Below, one piece after another: positions 10,701-17,592 of a stretch of 22,461 nucleotides of DNA (the stretch's first letter is position 1; each line of letters opens with the position of its first letter). The stretch spans positions 1-22,461 of the forward strand of contig CAXNAA020000332.1 of NCBI GenBank assembly GCA_964200075.2, read 5' to 3'. The position numbers were made by a program, and so were the translations under genes. The notes beneath the pieces are model-generated. The model saw only the letters and a list, made by a program, of their open reading frames with translations. It made no database searches and was not told where the DNA came from. This stretch comes from Sphacelaria rigidula. Lineage: Eukaryota > Phaeophyceae > Sphacelariales.

Positions 10701-12229
10701 TACAGTATCGTCCCTGTGACTGGTCGATTTTTTTCCGCCCCCCAAATTTATTGTACACTTGATCTGCACTGAAATGTACCCGAATCAATGCTAGTTTACA
10801 TGCATAAGGACTCAGTCCGGCCATATTACAGTAAACGGCTTTGTCTGAGATAGATCGGGAGCTAGCTTGCAAGGAGCGCAGCTGAAAGGCTAGTCAATTT
10901 GTTGTAATCGACTGTAGGCAAAGTCTTGCCTTCTCCTGAAAGACTTACAAAGAGCTCCTAGGACTTGAACTAACATGGTGGCATCACAACGGGTGTCCAA
11001 AGGTGACAGGGGGCGCTCTCCTCGGCTTCCGTCAGGCGTTAAGAAAACGATGCCCCTCTTGTTTTGTCAAACGTATGCGGAATTCGTGTATAGCGATCAG
11101 TATACAATAAAACCGAAGTGAAGTGCCCTCGTTCGTGTTCAGAATAGGAAACTCGTTGCTGGAAATGTTCTACAGTTATTAAAATGGGAAAAATCATTGG
11201 TAGAAAACTGCCTGTCCCTGGAGTTTCCTCGTTGGGCTCGAAAACACAGGCGGTACACCGGTTTTGGCGATTGCTCCTCATCTCTGCATATCCTGCATGC
11301 AGACAAAGACTCATTCCTCCCAACACTACCCACAGCAGCATATGACAATCAAGTTGGTCTCGGGGATTGCCATCATTGACATATGTCGTTTCACTCAAAT
11401 ATGTGAATGTCCTAGAGCGCTCGACTGATGATTGATCACCTAATTTCCTAGGAACAGCGGGTTGATGCAATAAAAGCCCCGTACAAACTGAGGAAGTAAA
11501 AGGTTTTCATGCCCTGGGCAGCGCGTTAGCAGGCGGAATCCGGAATGTCGATAGCAAGGGTTTATTTATAACAATTAAGGCCGAAGATCAGATGTCGGCG
11601 GTATTTTCTTACAAATGTTTTGCCCGTATAGGATACTGCTGACCGCCACTTGTTTCTCGTGAGTGTGATGGATCACCTCGTGATTTCTTGTTCGCCTTGA
11701 TCGTGTCTTGTTTTTTCGGACGAGCAGCTACGATGACAAGAAGCGGATCATGTCGTGGGTGAAGGGGGGAAGGGAGGCGTTCAACCAGTTTCCGGAAGAA
11801 GAACGCAGGCGAGGCACCACTCTCTCGAACCGTTCATGAATTTGCATGTGCATCATCAAGATTGTAAAAAAATGTTCGAGTTCATGAAGGGGCGCATTTC
11901 AGTACGTTGTTGCACAGATGCTGGCACCGTCTTTTGATTTTATGGGTTGACAAGAAAATACCCTTCACACATGATGGCCGTTTGGTACATTGTGAGTTCA
12001 CCCTGAGCTGTAGAGCGACGTGAAGCAAGAGTACACCCTTTTTGCGTCTGCCGCGGTATCGACGTAATCCAGGTTGGTATTCGGGCAAGCTTACCACGAA
12101 GTTCGCACTATGCTGGAGCAAAACCTTCTGCTGCGATTTTTTAGCACGGATGAGTTCAAGCAAGCCAGGGCAAGGCGGGAGCTCAACATCGCGATGATGG
12201 AGTCACCAGAGCCGGACATCATACACTAG
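702..12229 (+). CDS. Seven-transmembrane-type receptor with C-terminal RGS domain (5' end missing), ten exons
   Basis: Predicted plasma-membrane protein joining a GPCR-like helical bundle to a regulator-of-G-protein-signalling domain, which in known families speeds GTP hydrolysis on G-alpha. Exons: 702-930, 1979-2067, 2407-2493, 4819-4889, 6429-6531, 7424-7522, 7807-8238, 8940-9116, 11728-11808, 12073-12229. All junctions are phase-compatible and there is no internal stop, giving 507 residues. Residues are numbered here from Ser-703-705. Hydrophobic segments lie near residues 4-25, 32-56, 82-98, 121-134, 146-166 and 178-197. Residues about 227-331 are a Ser/Gly/Arg-rich linker. The RGS domain runs from about 332 to 490, with FEEYSRKALCHESVLFL, FIKAGAREEVNLS and EVRTMLEQNLLLRFF at the expected helices. 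The architecture resembles plant AtRGS1 and algal/oomycete 7TM-RGS proteins. Six helices are visible, so one is probably encoded upstream. Alternatively Met at 736-738 could start a shorter protein. Ligand unknown. Confidence 0.85.
931..1978. other. Intron with TA/CA microsatellite and G-run
   Basis: gtgagt...ccag intron. It contains an ACAT/TA-rich microsatellite around 1293-1350 and a G-rich block at 1472-1498. No coding signal stood out on either strand. Confidence 0.65.
1472..1498 (+). repeat. G-rich tract, potential G-quadruplex
   Basis: At least five runs of three or more G separated by single A residues. The pattern satisfies a simple G4 motif on the plus strand, which is the transcribed RNA sense of the host gene, within its intron. 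Confidence 0.6.
1979..2067 (+). CDS. 7TM-RGS exon b (third visible membrane segment)
   Basis: Acceptor gaccag|GAA in phase 0 fits exon a. Encodes ERNYLYVLACLGIAELSIPI, a membrane segment preceded by a charged loop. The donor CG|gtgagg leaves two bases. The polypyrimidine tract (ttttctttcttgctcg) is good. Confidence 0.82.
2068..2406. other. Intron, nothing further recognised
   Basis: gtgagg...tcag intron of 339 bases. I see no repeat or gene in it. Confidence 0.6.
2407..2493 (+). CDS. 7TM-RGS exon c (fourth visible membrane segment)
   Basis: Acceptor gatcag|G supplies one base to complete an Arg codon with exon b. Encodes EVISLQHRIAAM, then SSVLVFILAALYPFI, a hydrophobic helix. The donor CAG|gtaggt leaves two bases. 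Confidence 0.8.
2563..2591 (+). repeat. Left terminal inverted repeat
   Basis: Perfect inverted match to 3709-3737. The flank to the left (gtgac) does not match the right flank, so no target duplication longer than TA is visible. Confidence 0.8.
3099..3307. mobile_element. Small nested inverted-repeat element (~209 bp)
   Basis: An 18-bp perfect inverted repeat pairs 3099-3116 with 3290-3307 (ATGCGTGAGAGGACCGCG). Imperfect pairing continues inward for about 15 more bases. The interior carries a TTAGGG-type array. The size and TIRs suggest a non-autonomous DNA element nested inside the larger structure. No clear target duplication. Confidence 0.6.
3154..3183 (+). repeat. Interstitial TTAGGG-type repeat
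   Basis: Four uninterrupted GGTTAG hexamers followed by degenerate variants (ggttggtgttggggttgg). Identical to the vertebrate/brown-algal telomere unit, but too short and too internal to be a chromosome end. Confidence 0.85.
3709..3737 (-). repeat. Right terminal inverted repeat
   Basis: Reverse complement of 2563-2591 with no mismatch over 29 bases. Confidence 0.8.
4733..4769 (+). repeat. TGC/TGT trinucleotide microsatellite
   Basis: An imperfect run of tgctgttgt-type triplets ending about 50 bases before the acceptor of the next exon. Confidence 0.75.
4819..4889 (+). CDS. 7TM-RGS exon d (first half of fifth visible membrane segment)
   Basis: Acceptor caacag|G completes an Arg codon with exon c. 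Encodes KVDDIFSISRELTIVTAAFL. The donor ACCG|gtacga leaves one base, and the helix continues in exon e. Confidence 0.75.
5041..5086 (+). repeat. (TAGTAT)n hexamer microsatellite
   Basis: Six perfect TAGTAT units, then CAGTAT variants. Confidence 0.95.
5541..5582 (+). repeat. (TGCTT)8 pentamer microsatellite
   Basis: Eight perfect TGCTT units in a pyrimidine-rich part of the intron. Confidence 0.95.
6269..6297 (+). repeat. AAAATGGATC decamer tandem repeat
   Basis: Three near-identical copies, with related aaatggatg copies continuing to about 6330. Confidence 0.8.
6429..6531 (+). CDS. 7TM-RGS exon e (end of fifth and sixth visible membrane segments)
   Basis: Acceptor cctcag|TC completes a Val codon with exon d, joining two halves of one hydrophobic helix (AAFLVLTVGAVITMTY). 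It then encodes NPFITAFIFGI, the last membrane segment. The donor ATCAG|gtatgc leaves two bases. Confidence 0.8.
6532..7423. other. Intron, nothing further recognised
   Basis: gtatgc...tgcag intron with a strong pyrimidine tract before 7424. Open frames in it look like chance. Confidence 0.6.
7424..7522 (+). CDS. 7TM-RGS exon f (juxtamembrane cytoplasmic segment)
   Basis: Acceptor ctgcag|C completes a Ser codon with exon e. Encodes VVDPLRRMACDP followed by a basic stretch ending RRLFSHRDYAS. The positive charge right after the last helix fits the cytoplasmic side. The donor CTC|gtgagt leaves two bases. Confidence 0.75.
7523..7806. other. Intron ending in an (AC)24 tract
   Basis: gtgagt...cacag intron. 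The usual pyrimidine tract before the acceptor is replaced by the AC repeat at 7742-7789, 17 bases before the exon. Confidence 0.6.
7742..7789 (+). repeat. (AC)24 microsatellite
   Basis: Forty-eight bases of perfect AC dinucleotide repeat immediately upstream of exon g of the receptor gene. Confidence 0.97.
7807..8238 (+). CDS. 7TM-RGS exon g (linker and first RGS helices)
   Basis: Acceptor gcacag|A completes a Ser codon with exon f, and the frame stays open for 431 bases. The first two thirds encode a Ser/Gly/Arg-rich low-complexity linker (for example RGGGTRGLGGRGF). The end encodes HVWNFERLTSTPLLAAAFEE and FLSAVCR, the first RGS helices. The donor is CTGCAG|gtctgt. A shorter version starting after the AG at 8119-8120 would break phase with exon f, so the long form is preferred. 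Confidence 0.72.
8239..8939. other. Intron within the RGS domain
   Basis: gtctgt...ctgcag intron with a long T tract before the acceptor. No gene recognised. Confidence 0.6.
8940..9116 (+). CDS. 7TM-RGS exon h (middle of RGS domain)
   Basis: Acceptor ctgcag|G completes the Arg codon, giving CRYENFD across the junction. Encodes an acidic/Ser-rich loop and then FTRIANTFIKAGAREEVNL, the RGS helix pair that contacts the G-alpha switch region in known structures. The donor TTAAG|gtgaga leaves two bases. Confidence 0.87.
9117..11727. other. Largest intron (2.6 kb)
   Basis: gtgaga...gagcag intron. It contains a T-rich start, a short G-run near 10540-10550 and a chance-looking minus-strand open frame at 11039-11470. 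No domain or repeat identified. Confidence 0.6.
11728..11808 (+). CDS. 7TM-RGS exon i (RGS domain)
   Basis: Acceptor gagcag|C completes a Ser codon, giving EVNLSYDDKKRI across the junction. It continues with MSWVKGGREAFNQFPEEER. No GT donor in the right place and phase exists. The phase-compatible break is CGCAG|gcgagg, a GC donor, which leaves two bases to complete Arg with the next exon. Confidence 0.75.
11809..12072. other. Probable GC-AG intron
   Basis: Starts CAG|gcgagg and ends atccag. Reading through instead leads to a stop in about 25 codons and loses the conserved end of the RGS domain. Confidence 0.6.
12073..12229 (+). CDS. 7TM-RGS last exon (end of RGS domain, stop)
   Basis: Acceptor atccag|G. 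Encodes VFGQAYHEVRTMLEQNLLLR, the last conserved RGS helices with the key Arg, then a charged tail ending in EPDIIH and TAG at 12227-12229. Confidence 0.85.
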
Positions 12230-13474
12230 TCTGTCGGGACACCTTGACCTCGACTCAGATTATCTTTCTATTTTTCTCGCGGGATTTAGTGTTCGCAGTT
12301 CATCCCCACAGGTGTGAAGGGATCTTGAAAAATTGTTGTGGCCTACGCAGGCGTCTTGCTTCTCTTCGTAGTGATTCCTATATTATGTTGGGTCATGACC
12401 CAGTTATGGTTTTGTGGCAATTTCGTATTGGACGTTTTCCGGTCATCAAGTGTTGAGAGAGAGAGTGTAATGTTCTACGTGCTGTGTATTGAACTCATAC
12501 ATGATAAGTGATGACACGGCAGGAGTGCACGTTTTGCGCAAAATCTTGCCTGATTCAGGGGCTCCTTCTGGATGCACAGGAATATGGGTCAGGGCATCCC
12601 CGTTTGCAAATTCATTCGGGATATTCCTAGCACATTGGAATATTAATCTTGGCGGACTCTCACATATTTCATAGGTCGTGTTTTGGATTAAACAAAGGGC
12701 TCGTAACAATTTTAACGCCAGAAAATGTTTGTGCACTCCTACCATAGCATCACACTGAGCATACATACATATGTTTGTATATGTCCATAGAGCATGAAAA
12801 TAAACAAACTCCTGTGATGACGCGAACAATGACCTCGAGTGCGGTTGGCGCGAGGGTGAAATCATGTTCCCCAGATCGAGTGATTTATGTGTATGTGTAT
12901 GTTGTCCGCCTGGCAGTCGCAGAGCGCGGTGGAACGTACAAAATTTCTACGAACAGTATAGATCGATGCAGCGTTCAACCTGGTATCCTTGGTACTGTTT
13001 TGTGGGGGAAGCTTCCTCGTGTCCTTGGAGGGTGGGTTCTGGTTAGCGTTTGCTACGATTTTTCTCTTCGGTATTTCAATCGCGTGTTCATTGGATCTTT
13101 GCTACTCATTCTCTCGGGCTCTAGAAGAGGGAGGGGGTTGGGAGCGGGTCGTGGTCTAAGACCTACATGTCTAGCTTCAACCATCTCCACCGCATGTATC
13201 TTTAGTTTAGTTGATCTCCTTGCGGTGCAGTTGCAGGGGGGAAATCGGGGTGTAATCATTATCTTCAATTATGTAGTCATTAGACCGTTGACCTCGCATC
13301 CCTACGAAGCTGGGAAGAAGCACGCCGGGTTTTCGCCGGAATAAGCTCGCAATCATCGAACGCGAAGCATCGTGATGCATTTGGTGAGTCGTATGAAGGG
13401 TGAGCTACATCCTGCTGAAAATGTTCGGCTCAAGGCGTACTGATTACATTGCATATGGATGACAGCACACAATG
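12230..13474. other. 3' flank of the receptor gene; no supported gene
   Basis: Probably 3' UTR followed by intergenic DNA. A plus-strand open frame at 12775-13344 (189 codons) has no domain I recognise and a composition that does not look coding, so I do not call it a gene. No clear polyadenylation signal could be assigned. Confidence 0.4.
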
Positions 13475-14913
13475 AGTTCCTCCTCCACACGACCACTAGT
13501 ATATATATTTTTTTCTCGCAGATCCAGGTCCCCCACCCGAAATCGCAGTTTCCATCTTTTTCACCGTGCCCATTGGGCCGTGCAAATATGTTTTGATCCC
13601 TATTTCTTCTCTCAACCCCCCGTATATCTTCAGGTGTTCCTTCTCGTCTATTTTGCGTCTTAGCGCTCCTTTTCCCCTTATTTCTACCATGTCTTTTACT
13701 TTTGCCTTGTACCCCGCACCTTAACCTATGGACAGTATTTCGTGTTGGTTTCCTCCAATCTCTTTCCATACTTTCTCGACATCTTTACCCCACCTTATTC
13801 CAGCCTTCCCTTCTGTAATTTTCTTCCATACAGCCTTGTCAACTATAGCTGGCAATCTCTTCCTATGTTTCTTGAGCTATATTATCATGATAATTTTCTC
13901 ATGCTCTGTTATTTTCAAGTGAGTACATTTCAACTCTGCTCTCAATGCTGTATTACTCGTCGTTTTTGAGCATCCAAGTATCTTCTTAGCTGCTGCAATC
14001 TGTACTGTTTCCAACTTTTCACCAACTTCACGTTCCTTTTCTACACTTCTCCTGCTTATTCCAGCTTTGGTACGATCACGTTCACCAGGATACATATTTG
14101 AACCCTAGTGTCTAGGTGCGAGTCTCTGAGGACCACGTCCATCCTTCTTATCTGTTGTGCCTTTCCTTCTTCTATGATTTCGTTTATGTGTGCACCCCAA
14201 GAACTATTTTTTTTATATCTCTACGCCAAGGTATGTTTACTGGTCTACGATCGGCAATTCCTCTTCTCCCCACTTCCATTTGAACTTTACCGGAATTTCC
14301 TTCTCTTCGTTACAGACAAGTACCGCGCATTTGTTGACGTTCGCTGTCACGCTTCATTTCCTCATGTTTTTTTGCGCCTTGTCCACTTGTTTCTGAAATC
14401 CCCACAAAATCCTCCGCGACCATCAATCCTGATACAACATATTTACCCACCTTGACTCCTTGCTTTGCTGCTTCTATTGCTATCATCAAGTCGTGAATAA
14501 ATACCTTGAACAAAGTGGGTGATGCCGTACACCCTTTTGCAACTCCTTGGAGAACATCACAATATTTCGATATTTCCCCGTCTAGCTTCATGGCACTTTT
14601 GGAACATTCTGTCATCTTCTTCACCATTCTCCACATCCTTCCTCTTATCCCAGCTTCCCACAATTTTTTCCACAACCCATTTCTCCATACGATGTCATAA
14701 GCCTTTTGCACGTCGAGAAAGAAACAGTACGTTGTCCGCCCGGTGTCGTTCCTACCCTGAATATTCTTCCTTAGTGTGTACACATGGTCTACGCAACTAC
14801 CGGTTTGGTCTAAATCCTGCTTGTGCCTCTCTGATTTTGTCTTCTTGTTCTAGCATCATTTCTACTCTATCGTTCAGAATCTTACAAAATGTTTTCTCTA
14901 CCGTGCTCAGTAG
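13475..14913 (-). pseudogene. Decayed LINE (non-LTR retrotransposon) reverse transcriptase and C-terminal region
   Basis: In minus-strand order: KTFCKILNDRVEMM and AGFRPNR (about 14800-14910), then after a frameshift SCVDHVYTLRKNIQGR, FFLDVQKAYD, LQGVAKGCTASPTLFK and LMVAEDFVG (14310-14783). Next come VPIVDQ-type residues with stop codons around TYLGVEI, ETVQIAAAKKILGCSKTTSN (about 13990-14050), RLPAIVDKAVWKKI and HLKIYGGLREEIG (about 13560-13650). These are standard reverse-transcriptase and post-RT blocks of a LINE. The catalytic F/Y-A-D-D box reads VAED. Several frameshifts and stops make it a pseudogene. The N-terminal/endonuclease part is missing: homology ends at about 14913, where a copia-related segment begins. 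Confidence 0.92.
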
Positions 14914-14980
14914 CGTAAAGGCTTCATTGCTTGCTCGGCGCAAGGGTCTATGTTTGAGAAAGTTCGTGGGACCTCTCTTG
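14911..14980 (-). repeat. 70-bp segment repeated at the copia leader
   Basis: Aligns without gaps to 22341-22410 with about 59 of 70 identities, same orientation (shared core CTCGGCGCAAGGGTCT). Lies exactly between the LINE breakpoint and the putative LTR. Confidence 0.8.
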
Positions 14981-15315
14981 TTGTATTAATTACCCGGTTG
15001 ACAAATGTATATTATACTCTCCACGTGAAATATAAAAACCCCACTTGTGCACTACCAAAAGGGGGGGGGTTCAATCATGGAAAAATCGCCCATGCAAAAA
15101 TAACACGTCATAGTCCCATAGTCTCATTTCTCGGCCACGCGATGAGGCGTGTGCCCCCAAGCAGACATATATTGCAGCCATCATATCGGGTATACCTTAA
15201 ATAATAGAACTGTATCTATTATTTGCCTTTCCTCCATATGTCATGATCCAATCACAATATCCACTTCCCTTGCATCCAGGCATGTTTACATGTATCTATA
15301 CTTGAGTGAGTATAT

Positions 15316-15422
15316 TCGATTAGCCCCCCTACTCACGGCTCAACTCTACTCAATTCTCAAGTCGCATATTCTCATACTCGATTAGCCCCCCTACTCACGG
15401 CTCAATTCTACTCAACTCTCAA
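15316..15422. repeat. 62-bp tandem duplication inside the putative LTR
   Basis: A block starting TCGATTAGCCCCCCTACTCA occurs at 15316 and again at 15378, with a few substitutions over about 45 bases. Confidence 0.9.
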
Positions 15423-15614
15423 ACACTAATGGACGTAATTTCATCTGAATGTACGAAAATGTTTCATCCCGAAAACGACAATATTTAATCCTACATTACC
15501 AATCAAAAACAATTCGTCCCGGCCGTGTACAGACATACGGTAACGTCGTCTACTTAGCAAACTGAACTCCTTCCTTTAGCCCTCTTCCCCAATACTTCTT
15601 GGCATATTCATGTT

Positions 15615-15624
15615 CTTTATATAT
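15615..15624 (-). promoter_or_regulatory. TATA-like box of the putative LTR promoter
   Basis: Minus-strand ATATATAAAG, about 195 bases into the putative LTR, in the position expected for the U3 promoter of a copia element. Transcription start would be roughly 25-30 bases further, near 15585-15590. Confidence 0.4.
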
Positions 15625-16021
15625 CCCGTCCGTCGCGCCCTTCAGTACTGAAACATAATTTGAACTCAAAATTCAAATAATCACAAACCAAAATGTCAAA
15701 AACCTCAGAGATACATTCGACAAAATAGGAAAATACATCAACCAAACGCAAAGTCGAAAAACCCGTCCAGTTTCTCGATATTCACTACGGCGGTTTTTGT
15801 GACACTCAACATCCAACACTAAAAACCATTGAAAAGTATCTTGTCTACAACAAAAAATCAAATCCGGTCGTACCCGTCGAAGATAAAAAAATCAATTCAC
15901 TGCAAAATTGAAAATCTTGCAACCATGGCCTCGTATCCCTACTTTTCCGGGGTGGATAAATGGCCCCGAGAACAAATCAAACCAACTCAAACCAAACCAA
16001 TGTACCAGCGTGCTGCAGACT

Positions 16022-16421
16022 TTACATAATATTCATGACAATATCACGATGAAAATCAAAAGACTCTGTCGACAACACTTTAGTGAAGAAATCTGCATAT
16101 TGATACTCCGATCTCACGTGAATAACCGAAACCTCATTCCTCCCAACCAACTCTCTGATAAAATGATGCCGCACGCCGGTGTGCTTGGAGTTGGAGTTTG
16201 TGATTGGGTTTTTTGTCAATTGAATAGCTCCCTGATTATCCTCCTTCAGAATATCTGTCATAGCAACGTATTCTGCTGCCGTTGTGGGTAGCGTCACACA
16301 CTTCTGAGTCCTCGAAAACCAAGACACGTCCACCTCCACACATCACTAGCTCTACTGATACCGACCGCCTATCAGTTGCCTTACTTGCGTTGTCGGCATC
16401 TGCAAACACATGACAGCTCAA
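16022..16421 (-). pseudogene. Copia RNase H domain, broken
   Basis: The first part (16421-16320) reads HVFADADNASKATDRRSVS, the RNase H strand with its first Asp. A frameshift near 16320 leads into SWFSRTQKCVTLPTTAAEYV with the catalytic Glu. Between EYVAMTD and EDNQGAIQLTKNP about 30 residues usual in the family appear deleted. The end reads KHTGVRHHFIRELV and ADFFTKVL, the standard copia C-terminus. Not functional. Confidence 0.88.
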
Positions 16422-16454
16422 CCCCTGTACAATTCCTCTGCGAAAATAAATCCC

Positions 16455-17562
16455 TTACGAACTTGTTCGCCTAACATACCCCAAAATACCAAGCGCAGCA
16501 CGCCAATGAAGGTGTTTTGGTGAGGCACAGTACCTCGCTACTGCACGTACTGCGTTAGATATGTCTGGCCTCGTTTGGGTTGCCAGCCACATCAGTGACC
16601 CTATCAACTCCCGAAACAGCGATTCCGTTGCGTGCTCTTCTATACTGAACTCTTCAAGCTTCGCACCAACAGCGATGGGGGTACTCTTTCCCCACTCTAC
16701 TCCGTATTCCTTCGCCAACTCCTTTGCGTATGTTTTTTGTGAATTTTTCAGAATCCCCCTTGCAATATCTCTCTCATAGTACAGGCCAGAATACCAACGC
16801 AAATCCCCAAGGTTCTTGGCTGGAACCATCGTGTTGGGATCTTTATCAAACTCGTCACATCTGTCCTTCTCTCCCACTGCGAATCATCTACATGTACTAC
16901 TATGGTGATAATCACCCTGCTATCTTCAATCAACCGAAACACACATGAACCCGCCAAGCACTGATCAAATCCAAAAACAAATATACCCTCCGCCAAGCGA
17001 TTATGCCATCGCCTACTTTCCTGTTTCAATCCGTACAAACTTCTGTTGAGTCTTATTATTTTACCAGATAAGCTTCCGCAACCAAGTGGCAACCGCATGA
17101 AAACGTTCTCGTCTAACTCAGACTGTACAAAAGCCTGTTCAATATGAACGCAACGCAAGATTTTGCTCACAAGCCAGAGTCGCCAATAAACGTACGCTAG
17201 AAACTGCTACGGTGAGGGCATGCAGTTCTCCAAAATCTATATTCTCTCTCTGCAGATCTCCTCTTGCTACTAGTCTCGACTTCATCTTCGTGAGCCATCC
17301 AAACTCGTCCGCCTTCCAGTTATACGAAGTATACCCACTTTCCATGGATATAATTGTTCACGAGTTGCTTTTCCGCTGAGTCAATCGTCCCCGCCTCCAG
17401 AATTCCCCGCCATTCCCGCTCCACCGAGTCCCTCCATAAATCACCGTACTCCGAGCGCACCGCCTGCGTGTATCCGTCGGGGACCTTGAGGTCCTTTGCT
17501 AGACACTGTGGGAGTCCCGGTGAGATGTGCTGCGGGCGCTGCTCGCGCAAAGCGGCATCCAT
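16455..17562 (-). pseudogene. Copia reverse transcriptase, multiple frameshifts
   Basis: Order of motifs on the minus strand: WRDSVEREWRGILEAGTID (about 17400-17450), then a break, KMKSRLVARGDLQRENIDF (about 17230-17290), then a further frame change near 17160-17170, HIEQAFVQSELDENVFMRLP (17085-17146), RLNRSLYGLKQESRRWH and VVHVDD (about 16885-16900). Right after VHVDD a small indel shifts the frame, and GEKDRCDEFDKDP through LMWLATQTRPDISNAV continues at 16877-16455. In motif A the Asp of the usual D-V/I-x-x-AF is His (codon 17144-17146). Inactive. Confidence 0.92.
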
Positions 17563-17592
17563 GTCTTCACGCGTTGCCAGCCTCGTCGCGAG

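Larger units (their letters stand above)
14981..15818 (-). repeat. Putative copia long terminal repeat
   Basis: Read on the minus strand, the segment begins TGTTGGATGTTGAGTG at 15818, the classic start of Ty1/copia LTRs, and could end with AATACAACA near 14981, giving TG...CA ends. A TATA-like box lies about 195-205 bases inside. It follows the end of the RNase H domain by about 200 bases, as a 3' LTR should. Weak points: no good polypurine tract precedes 15818, and the partner LTR is mostly outside the window, so the limits are inferred. Confidence 0.5.

Noticed and set aside
10955-11010. tRNA-like B box on the minus strand (GTTCAAGTCC)
   Set aside because: No matching acceptor stem, anticodon arm or A box could be built around it.
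11039-11470. Minus-strand open frame of 143 codons in the largest intron
   Set aside because: No domain, no conserved motif and a composition like random sequence. It lies wholly inside a phase-supported intron.
12775-13344. Plus-strand open frame of 189 codons downstream of the receptor gene
   Set aside because: No recognisable domain and no convincing start context. Better explained as 3' flank. Would need transcript support.
15061-15069. G run as a polypurine tract of the copia element
   Set aside because: The purine run is on the plus strand, while the element is read from the minus strand, so the orientation is wrong.
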